A DNA stretch of 64,000 nucleotides from Mangrovibacter phragmitis (GCF_001655675.1 NZ_LYRP01000006.1:1-64000), one strand, 5' to 3'; numbered from the stretch's first letter, positions 9,484 through 19,493 are shown. Numbers and translations: made by a program. The notes: a model not told the origin generated them from the sequence alone.

Positions 9484-12450
9484 ATGACTAAAGAACAACA
9501 AATTGAGCAAGGTTTAATCACCAGGCTACAAGACCTCAAATACACCTACCGTAGCGACATTCGCGACAAGTCTAGCCTGGAGCAGAACTTCCGTAAGAAG
9601 TTCGAAGCTTTGAACCGAGTCAACCTGTCCGATGCAGAATTCAACCGCTTCCGTGAAGAGATCATTACAGCGGATGTCTTTTTGGCCGCTCAAGCGCTGC
9701 GTGAAAAGGGGAAATTTACCCGTGAAGATGGCACTCCGTTGGAATACATGCTGGTTAATCTTAAAGACTGGTGTAAAAACGACTTTGAAGTAATTAGCCA
9801 GCTTCGTATCAACACAGATAACAGTCATCATCGCTATGACGTGATTCTATTGCTCAATGGCTTACCACTGGTACAGATTGAGCTGAAGTCGCTACAGATC
9901 AGTCCTCGCAGAGCGATGGAGCAAATTGTTGAGTATAAAAACGACACTGGCAACGGGTATACCAATACTCTACTCTGCTTTATGCAGTTATTTATCGTCA
10001 GCAATGGTAACGATACGCGCTATTTCGCCAATAATCGCAAAGAGCACTTCAGCTTTAATGCCGATGAGCGTTTTCTGCCCATTTATCAGCACGCAGATAA
10101 GAACAACAAGAAGAGCGAGCAAAAAATGCTCATCATGCGTCCGTATCAAATCTATGCCGTTAAAGCTATTGTGGATGCGATTCACCAGAACCGTGGTAAT
10201 GGCTATATCTGGCATACCACAGGCTCTGGTAAAACACTCACGTCATTCAAAGCCTCTACGCTATTGAAAGATAATCCCGATATTGAAAAATGTTTATTTG
10301 TTGTCGATCGCAAAGATCTCGATCGCCAAACGCGGGAGGAATTCAACAAATTCCAGGAAGGATGTGTAGAGCAAAACACCAACACCGAAACGCTTGTACG
10401 CCGCATGTTATCGGAAGACTATGCCGATAAAGTAATTGTTACTACCATTCAAAAGCTTGGTCTGGCCTTGGATGAAAATAGCAAACGCAACAAGGCTCAG
10501 CAGAAAAATGGCAAACAGACCTATAAAGAGCGTTTGGAGCCGCTGCGTGATAAGCGCGTGGTATTTATTTTCGACGAATGTCACCGCTCTCAATTTGGTG
10601 AGAACCATAAAGCCATTAAAGAATTTTTCCCCAAAGCTCAGTTGTTTGGTTTTACCGGCACACCTATTTTTGACGAAAATTCCAGTTATCAGCAAGTCGA
10701 TGGCAACCTGGCTTCTTTCAAAACCACGGAAGATATTTTCGAAAAAGAGTTACACGCCTATACCATCACTCACGCCATTGAAGACAAAAACGTACTGAGT
10801 TTCCACATTGACTATTATGGGAAAGACGATGGTAAAGGTGGTCAAACCAAGCCTAAGAAAAAAGAACTGCCACCACCTGAAGCGGTAATAAAAGCCATTC
10901 TCGACAAACACGATAGCGCCACTAATCAGCGCCGCTTTAATGCCGTGTTAGCAACAGCATCGATCAATCATGCCATCGAGTATTTTGAGCTATTTAAAAC
11001 GCTTCAGGCACAAAAGCAGTCTGAAGACGAAAATTTCGAGCCATTGAATATCGCCTGTGTATTCTCACCCCCGGCCCAGACCGCTAAAGAGAACGATGGT
11101 AACAGCGCTGGCAGTGTAAACGGCAATAAGAATGCGGCAGATATCAAGCAGCTTCAAGAAGACCTGCCCCAAGAAAGTGCCGATAACCAGGTAGAGCCCG
11201 AAAAGAAAAAGGCTGCACTGATGGCAATTATTGCTAACTACAACGAACAATACGGCACCAATCACACTATTAACGAATTCGACCTTTACTATCAGGATGT
11301 GCAGCAGCGCATTAAAGACCAAAAGTACAGCAATGTTGATTACCCTCGTAAAAACAAAATCGACATCACCATTGTGGTGGACATGCTGTTAACCGGTTTT
11401 GACTCAAAATATCTCAATACTCTGTATGTAGATAAAAACCTGAAACATCACGGCCTTATCCAGGCATTCTCGCGCACCAACCGTGTTCTGAATGACACCA
11501 AACCTTGGGGTAACGTTCTGGACTTCCGTTATCAGGAAAGTGAGGTAAACGCAGCAATTGAGTTGTTTTCTGGCGGGGCTAAAGATAAAGCCAGAGAAAT
11601 TTGGCTGGTCGATCCGGCACCCAAAGTGGTTGAGGCATTCCAGAAAAAGGTGGACGAATTGCAAACCTTTATGGAGTCCAAAGGCTTAAGCTGCGAGCCA
11701 TCTGAGGTGTACAACCTGAAAGGCGATACGACCAAGGCCGAGTTTATCAACCACTTTAAAGAAGTGCAGAAGCTGAAAACCCAGCTAGATCAATACACGG
11801 ATCTGGACGAAGAAAGCAAAGCCTCCATCGAACAAAAACTGCCAACAGATACTCTGCGGGGCTTTAAAGCCATTTACCTCGACATGGCTATGGAGCTAAA
11901 GCGTAAGCAAGGTAAAAATGATGACAACGAAGAATCGGTGGAGCAACTTGAATTTGATCTGGTGCTTTTTGCCTCCAGTATTATCGACTATGACTACATC
12001 ATGGGGCTGATTGCCAAATCCACTCAAAAAACTGGCAAGCAGAAGATGACGCGCCAGGAGCTGATCGAGCTCATCAGCGCTAATGCTAACTTGATGGAAG
12101 AACGTGAAGATATTATTGCCTACATCAATAGCCTCAAGGCTGGCGAAGCGCTAAGTGAAAAGCAAATCCGCGAAGGCTATCAAGCTTTTAAAGCGCAGAA
12201 AGCCGCGCAGGTATTAGCGCAAGTTGCTGAGAAACATGGGCTGCAAACCCAATCGCTGCAAGCTTTCGTGGATGGGATTCTGGATCGCATGATTTTTGAT
12301 GGTGAACAATTAACAGACTTACTTGCTCCCTTGGAGCTCGGTTGGAAAGCGCGTCGCGTGGCAGAACTGGCCTTGATGGAAGATTTAGTGCCTTACCTGC
12401 AAAAACAGGCCGAGGGGCGTGAGATTTCAGGATTAGATGCATATGAATAA
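9484..12450 (+). CDS. hsdR: Type I restriction enzyme, HsdR subunit
   Basis: The 988-aa restriction and translocation subunit of a type I R-M system. The N-terminal PD-(D/E)xK nuclease shows D119 (RYDVILLLNG) and E133-L-K135 (IELKS). The SF2 motor follows: Walker A HTTGSGKT at 244-251, a DECH box at 364-367, and FTGTP near 396. The segment HGLIQAFSRTNR near 655 is motif VI. All key residues are intact, so the subunit should be active. The gene lies downstream of the small HTH gene and overlaps hsdS by 14 bp. Coding sequence here is richer in A+T than acs or fdhF, consistent with horizontal acquisition. Confidence 0.95.
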   Translation: MTKEQQIEQGLITRLQDLKYTYRSDIRDKSSLEQNFRKKFEALNRVNLSDAEFNRFREEIITADVFLAAQALREKGKFTREDGTPLEYMLVNLKDWCKNDFEVISQLRINTDNSHHRYDVILLLNGLPLVQIELKSLQISPRRAMEQIVEYKNDTGNGYTNTLLCFMQLFIVSNGNDTRYFANNRKEHFSFNADERFLPIYQHADKNNKKSEQKMLIMRPYQIYAVKAIVDAIHQNRGNGYIWHTTGSGKTLTSFKASTLLKDNPDIEKCLFVVDRKDLDRQTREEFNKFQEGCVEQNTNTETLVRRMLSEDYADKVIVTTIQKLGLALDENSKRNKAQQKNGKQTYKERLEPLRDKRVVFIFDECHRSQFGENHKAIKEFFPKAQLFGFTGTPIFDENSSYQQVDGNLASFKTTEDIFEKELHAYTITHAIEDKNVLSFHIDYYGKDDGKGGQTKPKKKELPPPEAVIKAILDKHDSATNQRRFNAVLATASINHAIEYFELFKTLQAQKQSEDENFEPLNIACVFSPPAQTAKENDGNSAGSVNGNKNAADIKQLQEDLPQESADNQVEPEKKKAALMAIIANYNEQYGTNHTINEFDLYYQDVQQRIKDQKYSNVDYPRKNKIDITIVVDMLLTGFDSKYLNTLYVDKNLKHHGLIQAFSRTNRVLNDTKPWGNVLDFRYQESEVNAAIELFSGGAKDKAREIWLVDPAPKVVEAFQKKVDELQTFMESKGLSCEPSEVYNLKGDTTKAEFINHFKEVQKLKTQLDQYTDLDEESKASIEQKLPTDTLRGFKAIYLDMAMELKRKQGKNDDNEESVEQLEFDLVLFASSIIDYDYIMGLIAKSTQKTGKQKMTRQELIELISANANLMEEREDIIAYINSLKAGEALSEKQIREGYQAFKAQKAAQVLAQVAEKHGLQTQSLQAFVDGILDRMIFDGEQLTDLLAPLELGWKARRVAELALMEDLVPYLQKQAEGREISGLDAYE

Positions 12451-13684
12451 GCAAAAGAAAGGATTGGTTCCTGAACTACGGTTTCCTGAGTTTGAGAAGG
12501 AGCCTAACTGGCCTTGTGTGCGGTTGAATGCCGTAGCAAAAAGGTCAACAAGTAAGAACAAGGGAGAAAAAATCACCCGTGTACTGACTAATTCTGCGGT
12601 TGATGGAGTCGTAGACCAGCGAGATTATTTCGACAAGGATATTGCTGTTAAAGGAAATCTTGAAAGCTACTACATTGTTGATAAAGGCGATTACGTCTAT
12701 AACCCGAGGATATCATCCACCGCACCAGTAGGGCCAATCTCGAAGAATAAAGTTGGCAAAGGGGTGATGTCTCCGCTTTACACTGTCTTTAGGTTTAATA
12801 GCAAGAACAATGATTTCTTCGAGCAGTTTTTCAAGTCGTCTAAATGGTATGCCTATTTGCAAACTGTATCGAATAGTGGCGCTCGTCATGACCGTATGAG
12901 TATTACTGGCAGTGATTTTATGGCCATGCCTGTTCCAAATCCTTGTGAGTTGGAACAACAAAAAATCGCCGATTGCCTTGCCTCCATCGACAAGCTGATC
13001 ACGCTGCATACTCAAAAGCTCGAAGCGCTCAAAGATCATAAGAAAGGGTTGATGCAACAACTTTTTCCTGCAGAAGGTGAAGTCTCACCTAAGCTGCGTT
13101 TTCCAGAGTTTCGGGGACAAGATAAGTGGAGAGAAACCCCCCTTTCGTCGAAAGTGGAACTCATATCAGGACTTCATCTACCACCTGATGGGTACGCAGA
13201 AGTGGGCGAAGTTCCGTATTTTACGGGACCATCAGACTATACAAATAATATAGATTCTGTCAGTAAATGGACCACGCGAAGTGCAAATATTGGGCGGCGT
13301 GGAGACACTGTTATTACCGTTAAGGGAAGCGGAGTTGGAGAGCTGCTACGTTTGGAGTTAAATGAAGTTGCTTTAGGCCGTCAGCTCATGGCTATCAGAT
13401 CAACATCTACACATGAAGGATTTGTATTTCATTTCCTTGCAACGAAACGACAGCTTTTAATTGCTCTCGCTTCTGGAAATCTTATACCAGGGCTTTCGCG
13501 GGGGGATATTCTGAGCCTAGGAATATTAGTTCCAGAATCTTACAGAGAACAACAAATGGTTTCAAACAGTCTTTCGTCAATTGACGAGATGATTGCGTTT
13601 CAAGAAAGAGAAGTTGACTCTTTAAAGCAGCACAAAAAAGGTCTCATTCAAAAGCTTTTTCCAGTCGTGGATGAGGTGATGTAA
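12437..13684 (+). CDS. hsdS: Type I restriction enzyme, HsdS specificity subunit
   Basis: A 415-aa DNA-recognition subunit with two target recognition domains in the usual half-repeat design. Each half opens with LRFPEF (near residues 12 and 213). Each closes with a coiled-coil spacer ending in HKKGLMQQLFP (near residue 205) or HKKGLIQKLFP (near 408). Each half recognises one part of a bipartite target, which cannot be deduced by eye. The gene overlaps hsdR by 14 bp, and its TAA shares one base with the ATG of the next gene, so the operon is tightly coupled. ATG 12443 is an alternative start two codons downstream. Confidence 0.93.
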   Translation: MHMNKQKKGLVPELRFPEFEKEPNWPCVRLNAVAKRSTSKNKGEKITRVLTNSAVDGVVDQRDYFDKDIAVKGNLESYYIVDKGDYVYNPRISSTAPVGPISKNKVGKGVMSPLYTVFRFNSKNNDFFEQFFKSSKWYAYLQTVSNSGARHDRMSITGSDFMAMPVPNPCELEQQKIADCLASIDKLITLHTQKLEALKDHKKGLMQQLFPAEGEVSPKLRFPEFRGQDKWRETPLSSKVELISGLHLPPDGYAEVGEVPYFTGPSDYTNNIDSVSKWTTRSANIGRRGDTVITVKGSGVGELLRLELNEVALGRQLMAIRSTSTHEGFVFHFLATKRQLLIALASGNLIPGLSRGDILSLGILVPESYREQQMVSNSLSSIDEMIAFQEREVDSLKQHKKGLIQKLFPVVDEVM

Positions 13685-14769
13685 TGGAAAATAAATTAGT
13701 AATTTTTCAGGATCTAAGTGAGGTTGCAGATCATCTGCGTGAAAAACTTGAAGATAAAAAGTATGTCTTACTATTTGCTTATAATGGCACTGGAAAAACC
13801 CGATTATCAATGGAGTTCAAAGAGAAAGGAAAAATCGGCGATGAACGGGATACCCTTTACTTTAATGCTTTTACTGAGGACCTTTTTTATTGGGATAACG
13901 ACTTGGAAAGCGATTCTAAACGAGTGTTACGATTAAATCGTGACTCTCGTTTTTTTGAAGGTTTGCAGGAATTGGAAATGGAAAATAGAATATCCCCAAT
14001 CCTATCCCGTTATGCCGACTTTAAGTTTTTTATTGATTATGCTAAATGGGAAGTGATATTTTATCGTGATATAGATAGTGAGGGTGATCCTATCCATATC
14101 AAGGTATCTCGAGGTGAAGAAAATATATTTATCTGGTGTTTTTTCCTTGTGGTTGCGCGGTTAGCATTAGATAGCGAGGAAGGCTCTGTCTATTCGTGGG
14201 TTAAATTTATATACATAGATGATCCTATATCCTCGTTAGATGATAACAACGCTGTGGCTGTTGCTCATCACTTGGCTCAATTATTTAAAACATCGAGAAA
14301 AGACATAAAAGTGACTTTATCTTCGCATCACACGTTATTTTTTAATGTAATGTGTAATGAATGGGGAAATGCAGTTAAGTATTTTCTGGGTAAAAACGAA
14401 GGTGGCAATGGATACACCTTGAAACCGATGTATGGAGATACGGCTAGGTTCTATCATGTGGCAATGTTGAGGGATCTAAAAAAAGCTGCTGACTCAGGAG
14501 AGCTATATACTTACCACTTCAATATTCTACGTAATCTTATGGAAAAAACTGCTACTTTTCATGGCTATACTGACTTTAGTCATTTTATAAGCGTGGAAAA
14601 TGATGATGACGAGAAAACATTATTAACGAGGTTGGTTCAGGTGTTGAATCATGGTGGTTATTCGTTACTTGAACCCATTGAAATGATTCCCGAAAACAAG
14701 TCACATTTCCGAAAAATCCTGAATGACTTTCTGAAAACATATAGTTTTAATCAGGGAATTTTTTCCTGA
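13684..14769 (+). CDS. PrrC/AAA_13-type ATPase, possible anticodon nuclease, within hsd operon
   Basis: A 361-aa ABC-like ATPase related to the AAA_13/PrrC group. Walker A is AYNGTGKT at 32-39. An ABC-signature-like SRGEEN lies near 145. Walker B plus D-loop is FIYIDDPISSLDD, with D179/D180. The H-loop is SSHHTLFF near 220. In PrrC, the tRNA-Lys anticodon nuclease masked by a type Ic R-M enzyme, the nuclease triad is Arg-x3-Glu plus a His about 36 residues on. Here R283, E287 and H323 give the same pattern with a spacing of 40. It lies between hsdS and hsdM, fused to hsdS by a TAATG junction. The ATPase call is firm; nuclease activity is inference. It could instead be a regulatory ATPase. Confidence 0.72.
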   Translation: MENKLVIFQDLSEVADHLREKLEDKKYVLLFAYNGTGKTRLSMEFKEKGKIGDERDTLYFNAFTEDLFYWDNDLESDSKRVLRLNRDSRFFEGLQELEMENRISPILSRYADFKFFIDYAKWEVIFYRDIDSEGDPIHIKVSRGEENIFIWCFFLVVARLALDSEEGSVYSWVKFIYIDDPISSLDDNNAVAVAHHLAQLFKTSRKDIKVTLSSHHTLFFNVMCNEWGNAVKYFLGKNEGGNGYTLKPMYGDTARFYHVAMLRDLKKAADSGELYTYHFNILRNLMEKTATFHGYTDFSHFISVENDDDEKTLLTRLVQVLNHGGYSLLEPIEMIPENKSHFRKILNDFLKTYSFNQGIFS

Positions 14770-14793
14770 TCTCTTTAAAGTGAAGAATAAACG

Positions 14794-16422
14794 ATGACCA
14801 AAGAACAACTTAATCAGCTTGGTAAAACCCTATGGGATATCGCTAATCAATTACGCGGCGCGATGAATGCCGATGACTTTCGTGATTACATGCTGTCATT
14901 TCTATTCTTGCGTTATCTGTCCGATAACTACGAACAGGCCGCTAAGAAGGAATTGGGCGGGGATTACCCCGAACCGGGCAATGACGATCGTCGCGCACCG
15001 TTAGCAATCTGGTATCAGAACAACCAGGCTGATATTGCCGATTTTGAAAAGCAGATGCGGCTTAAAACACATTATGTTATTGAGCCTGCTTTTCTGTGGA
15101 GTAGTGTGGCCGAAATGGCACGTACTCAACATGCCGATTTGCTGGATACCTTATGGAAGGGCTTTAAGTATATTGAAAATAAGTCTTTCAACAGCGCGTT
15201 TCAGGGCTTGTTCTCGGAAATCAACCTGCACTCTGAAAAGCTAGGCAAAAAGCCTGCCGATCGTAATGCCAAGCTTTGTGCCATTATTCAAAAAATTGCC
15301 GAAGGTATTTCTGGTTTTAGCAATGCCAGAGACGATCTGGGCGATGCCTATGAATACTTGATTGGCCAGTTTGCAGCAGGTTCAGGAAAAAAAGCGGGTG
15401 AGTTTTATACACCTCAACAAGTTTCTACCATCTTGTCAGCAATCGTCACATTAGACAGCCAGGACCCGACGACTGGTTCAAAGAAAAAAATTAAACAAGT
15501 GATGGACTTCGCTTGTGGCTCAGGCTCGTTACTATTGAATGTACGAAACAGGTTAAGCGCTGAAGGAGGCTCTGTAGGTAAAATATTTGGCCAAGAGAAA
15601 AATATCACTACCTATAACCTTGCACGCATGAACATGCTGTTGCATGGGGTAAAAGATACCGAGTTTGAAATTCATCACGGTGATACGTTAGAGAATGACT
15701 GGGATATTCTCAATGAGATGAATCCTGCGAAGAAAATGCAATTCGACGCTATCGTCGCTAACCCACCTTTCAGCTTGCGCTGGGAGCCTACTGAGGCACT
15801 GGGTGAAGATTTCCGCTTCAAAAACTATGGTCTTGCCCCCAAATCTGCCGCTGACTTTGCCTTCCTGCTGCATGGTTTCCACTTTCTCAGTGATGACGGG
15901 GTTATGGCGATTATTCTGCCGCACGGTGTTTTATTCCGTGGTGGTGCAGAAGAGCGTATTCGTACCAAGTTGTTAAAAGATGGGCATATCGATACCGTCA
16001 TTGGCCTTCCAGCCAATCTGTTCTTCTCTACGGGCATACCTGTTTGCATTCTCGTCCTCAAACGCTGTAAGAAGTCAGATGATGTATTGTTTATTAACGC
16101 CGCAGAACAAGCCGAGAAAGGTAAACGCCAGAATTATCTGCTGCCAGAACACATCAACAAAATTGTCGAGAGCTATCAATTCAGGAAAGAAGAAGAGCGA
16201 TATTCCCGTCGCGTTTCTATGGAAGAGATTGAGAAAAACGGCTTCAACCTGAATATCTCTCGTTATGTCAGTACAGCACAGGCTGAAAAAAGAATAGATC
16301 TAAAAGATGTCCACAGTGAGTTGATTTCATTGGAAGAAAGTATTAAGAGAGCAACGCTCACTCATAACACGTTCCTCAAAGAACTAGGACTACCACCACT
16401 TCCTTTAGCCGAAAAAGATTAA
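14794..16422 (+). CDS. hsdM: Type I DNA methyltransferase, HsdM subunit
   Basis: The 542-aa modification subunit, an N6-adenine methyltransferase. The N-terminal HsdM domain (residues 1-150) is followed by the SAM-binding motif FACGSGS at 239-245 and the catalytic NPPF at 323-326. Both are intact. It starts 24 bp after the PrrC-like gene and closes the operon, followed by a strong terminator. The order hsdR-hsdS-X-hsdM is unusual against the classical R-M-S or M-S-R order. With hsdS it would form the M2S methylase protecting host DNA. Confidence 0.96.
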   Translation: MTKEQLNQLGKTLWDIANQLRGAMNADDFRDYMLSFLFLRYLSDNYEQAAKKELGGDYPEPGNDDRRAPLAIWYQNNQADIADFEKQMRLKTHYVIEPAFLWSSVAEMARTQHADLLDTLWKGFKYIENKSFNSAFQGLFSEINLHSEKLGKKPADRNAKLCAIIQKIAEGISGFSNARDDLGDAYEYLIGQFAAGSGKKAGEFYTPQQVSTILSAIVTLDSQDPTTGSKKKIKQVMDFACGSGSLLLNVRNRLSAEGGSVGKIFGQEKNITTYNLARMNMLLHGVKDTEFEIHHGDTLENDWDILNEMNPAKKMQFDAIVANPPFSLRWEPTEALGEDFRFKNYGLAPKSAADFAFLLHGFHFLSDDGVMAIILPHGVLFRGGAEERIRTKLLKDGHIDTVIGLPANLFFSTGIPVCILVLKRCKKSDDVLFINAAEQAEKGKRQNYLLPEHINKIVESYQFRKEEERYSRRVSMEEIEKNGFNLNISRYVSTAQAEKRIDLKDVHSELISLEESIKRATLTHNTFLKELGLPPLPLAEKD

Positions 16423-16454
16423 TCTGTAGTGATATAACTTTTAGGTGAAATATC

Positions 16455-16488
16455 GAGCCCAAATCATCAGTATCCGGGCTCTTTTTTT
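16455..16488 (+). terminator. Rho-independent terminator after hsdM
   Basis: GAGCCC pairs with GGGCTC over a 15-nt loop and runs straight into TTTTTTT. It lies 33 bp past the hsdM stop and marks the right end of the restriction operon. Between it and the next terminator (16489-16670) I see no gene. Confidence 0.85.
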
Positions 16489-16670
16489 ATCAATTTAGCC
16501 TTCAGTCAGACAATGTTGTCACAATACTTTTCTGGAAAAGTTTTTTAAAATGCGTTCAAAATTCCCAAATTATGCTAATGAATTAGGCAAACATGAAAAC
16601 CCTTTGAGACCTCCAGGGGTAAGGTTTACCAGAAAACTATCAAAACAAAGAGTGGGAGTAAGTCAGGAAT

Positions 16671-16701
16671 AAAAAAGCCGCACACCTGTTGGTGTACGGC
16701 T
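16671..16701 (-). terminator. Rho-independent terminator after fdhF
   Basis: Read on the minus strand, AGCCGTACACC pairs with GGTGTGCGGCT (one mismatch pair) and is followed by TTTTTT. It lies 24 bp beyond the fdhF stop. Confidence 0.88.
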
Positions 16702-16724
16702 GGTGAGATAGCACACTGATGTTG

Positions 16725-18872
16725 TTACCCTTGCGCACTTTCCCGCAGGCGGTTTTTCAGTGCGTTATAACTCTCTATAACGTACTGTTCCGCTGCACTC
16801 TGGTCCGCAATGGGCTCAACCCGGACAGCACAGTATTTATACTCCGGCGTTTTGGTTATCGGGCTCAGGTTTTCAGTTACCAGCTCATTACAGGCACCTA
16901 TCCACCATTGATATGTCATGTAGATAGCGCCTTTGTTGGGCCGGTCACTGACCTGGGCTCGGGTGATAATTTTACCTTTACGGGAATGCACCCATACCAG
17001 CGTTTCATCTTCAATACCCAGTTGTATCGCATCCTGAGTATTGATTTGCGCATAGCCGGGTTCATCTGCCAGTGCTGCCAGTGCCGCACAGTTGCCGGTC
17101 ATGGAACGACAAGAGTAGTGGCCCACTTCACGCACGGTAGACAACACCATGGGGTATTCCTCTGTAAGCCTGTCCTGCGGAGCCACCCAGTCACAGGTGT
17201 AGAACTGCCCCAGACCATTAGCGCGGTCGAACTGTTTCGCATACAGGTAAGAAGTGCCCTGGTCTTCTGGCCCGGTATCGCGGCACGGCCACTGAATAAA
17301 ACCCAGCTCGCCCATTTTTTCATAGGTTGCCCCATAAAAATCCGGGCACAGATGCCGCAACTCATCCCAAATCTCCTGGGTGTTGTTGTAATGCATCGGG
17401 TAACCCATGCGCGTGGCGATTTCACTGATAATTTGCCAGTCTGTCTTCAGGTCCCACTGGGGTTCCACCGCTTTAAAGAAGCGCTGGAAGCCACGATCTG
17501 CCGCTGTGTATACCCCTTCATGCTCACCCCACGAAGTGGATGGCAGGATGACATCCGCTGCAGATGCGGTTTTGGTCATGAAGATGTCCTGAACAATAAC
17601 CAGTTCCAGGTCATTAAACGCCTGGCGTACCGCAGAGAGTTCAGCATCTGTTTGCAACGGGTCTTCACCCATAATGTAAGCGGCTCTTACTTCCCCGTGG
17701 GCAACGCGGTGCGGTAGCTCGCTGATGCGGTATCCCGTTTCTGCTGGCAGTGAATCCACGCCCCATGCACTGGCAAATTTTGCGCGGTGCTCAGGGTTGT
17801 TCACGTACTGGTAGCCTGGGAAAGTATCCGGCAGTGCGCCCATATCGCAGGCACCCTGAACATTGTTCTGGCCACGTACCGGGTTAACGCCAGTATGGGG
17901 TTTGCCCAGGTTCCCGGTCAGCAATGCAAGGCTTGTCAGGGAACGAACAGTTTCCACGCCCTGGTAGAATTGCGTGACGCCCATGCCCCACAAGATCATC
18001 GCAGTTTTAGCGCCAGCATAGGTCCGGGCCGCGAGGCGGATTTGTTGTGCACTCAGCCCTGTAATGTCTTCGACGGATTCCGGGGTATAGCCCGCAACAA
18101 TTTTCTGGTATTCCCCGAATTCTTCTGTGCGTGTGGCAACGAAGTCTTTGTCGTACAGGTTTTCTTCGATGATCACATGGCCCAGAGCATTGAGCAGGGC
18201 AATATTAGAACCATTACGCAAAGCAAGGTGTTGGTCGGCAATACGTGCGGTTTCAATTTTGCGCGGGTCACACACAATGATTTTTGCGCCATTTTGTTTT
18301 GCGCGCAGAACATGCTTCGCAACAATAGGATGCGAATCCGCAGGGTTATAGCCGAAAATAAACAGTAAATCTGTGTCGTCAATTTCGTTGATGGCATTAC
18401 TCATTGCGCCATTACCGACCGACTGGTGCAGACCTGCAACCGAAGGGCCGTGTCAGACGCGTGCGCAGCAATCGACGTTATTGGTGCCAATAACGGCGCG
18501 CGCAAATTTTTGCATCACATAATTGGTTTCGTTGCCCGTACCACGGGAAGACCCGGTGGTCATAATGGCATTCGGGCCATATTTCTGTTTAATCGCACTC
18601 AGGCGTTCGCTGACATAATCCAGCGCAACATCCCAGGAAACGGCTTCCAGTTTGCCGCCGCGTTGGCGACGAATCATGGGGGACTTCAGGCGGGGAGTGA
18701 GGATCTGGGTATCATTGATAAAATCCCAGCCGTAATACCCTTTCAGGCACAAATCGCCTTCATTGGTTTTCCCGTTTGCGCCTTCGGCCTTGACGATTTT
18801 GCCGTTATTAACCACCAGGTTGATTTTGCAACCTGATGCGCAATAAGGGCAAACCGTGACAACTTTTTTCAT
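16725..18872 (-). CDS. fdhF: Formate dehydrogenase H, selenocysteine-containing
   Basis: The catalytic selenoprotein of the formate hydrogenlyase complex, oxidising formate to CO2 in the cytoplasm. It is a molybdopterin oxidoreductase with one 4Fe-4S cluster. Translation is 715 aa, the E. coli length, if the in-frame TGA at 18455-18453 (codon 140) is read as selenocysteine in the context CCARV-U-HGPSVAGLHQ. N-terminal VCPYCASGCK supplies cluster cysteines. The start is ATG 18872 with GGAG upstream; an in-frame ATG 45 bp upstream is unlikely. An automated caller would split it into two genes, but this is not a pseudogene. Expression is likely from the sigma-54 promoter upstream. Confidence 0.97.
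18410..18455 (-). promoter_or_regulatory. SECIS element and UGA selenocysteine codon of fdhF
   Basis: The minus strand directly after UGA reads CACGGCCCTTCGGTTGCAGG and then TCTGCACC. The GGUUGCAGGUCUGCACC apical hairpin, known in E. coli fdhF as the SelB-binding site, is preserved. This supports selenocysteine insertion and implies that selABCD exist elsewhere in the genome. Confidence 0.9.
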
Positions 18873-18930
18873 CCGATTGGCTCCAGTGATAAGAGTAAGC
18901 GTGTGGCATGCCATCACGCGCGCCCATCAA

Positions 18931-18946
18931 TGCATTTTCTGTGCCA
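18931..18946 (-). promoter_or_regulatory. Sigma-54 promoter of fdhF
   Basis: The minus strand carries CTGGCACAGAAAATGCATTG. GG and GC are separated by exactly 10 bases, matching the -24/-12 pattern TGGCAC-N5-TTGC closely. It lies about 60-75 bp upstream of the fdhF start. In E. coli, fdhF uses sigma-54 with FhlA. Confidence 0.78.
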
Positions 18947-18999
18947 GCTAAATAAGCCCGGAACTAATCAGGATATTACGGTGTTTTTTTTGACAAAGC

Positions 19000-19026
19000 T
19001 CTGACGAAAGACAGGCCTTCGTCAGA
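19000..19026. repeat. Perfect 9-bp inverted repeat upstream of fdhF
   Basis: TCTGACGAA and TTCGTCAGA form a perfect inverted repeat with a 9-nt spacer, between the phnO stop and the fdhF promoter. It could be a weak phnO terminator (followed by GCTTTG on the minus strand) or part of the FhlA upstream activating region. The sequence alone does not decide. Confidence 0.5.
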
Positions 19027-19061
19027 TATGACGTGTCGAAAGTAGAGATGAATGGCGGAAG

Positions 19062-19493
19062 TTACAGGCGTTTGGTGAAGCGCATATGTGTAGGTTCGTA
19101 GCCTTCGCGTAAATAAAAACGGTGTGCGTCTTTGCGCAGAGCACCACAGGATAACTCAAGCAGCTCAGCATCCCACTCACGGGCTTTACTTTCGGCCCAG
19201 GCCAGCAGGCGTTGGCCTGTGTTGTACCCGCGCGATTCAGGCATTACAACCAGTTCCTGGACTTCACCAATCCAACGTACATGGTGCAGGTGAAATTGCA
19301 TTTGCAGGCTAATCATACCCACCGGGTGGTTATCCTGGAGTGCAAGCTGGTAAAAACGCTGCGGATCATCCAGGTTACGAGCCAGCCCACTGAGAAAGGC
19401 GTCCCGGTCAAATGTGGTTTGTTTCAGTTCGCAAATGAGCTGGTATAACGTGTCGGCATCGTTAAGCCGGGCAGGGCGGAGTTCGATCGGCAT
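19062..19493 (-). CDS. phnO: Aminoalkylphosphonate N-acetyltransferase PhnO
   Basis: A GNAT-fold acetyltransferase of 143 aa (E. coli PhnO 144). It acetylates aminoalkylphosphonates such as aminomethylphosphonate with acetyl-CoA, which helps their breakdown by C-P lyase. [17 protein letters not shown] at residues about 69-85 matches the PhnO signature, followed by the acetyl-CoA loop [13 protein letters not shown] and the end [18 protein letters not shown]. In E. coli phnO lies near the end of the phn operon. Here it is alone between fdhF and aer, about 42 kb from phnF-I and on the other strand. The match over full length makes the assignment firm despite the position. Confidence 0.88.
   Translation of the reverse strand: MPIELRPARLNDADTLYQLICELKQTTFDRDAFLSGLARNLDDPQRFYQLALQDNHPVGMISLQMQFHLHHVRWIGEVQELVVMPESRGYNTGQRLLAWAESKAREWDAELLELSCGALRKDAHRFYLREGYEPTHMRFTKRL

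Noticed and set aside
18453-18917. A separate short gene upstream of a second formate dehydrogenase gene
   Set aside because: The stop between them is the selenocysteine UGA followed by a good SECIS; the joined protein has the exact E. coli FdhF length.
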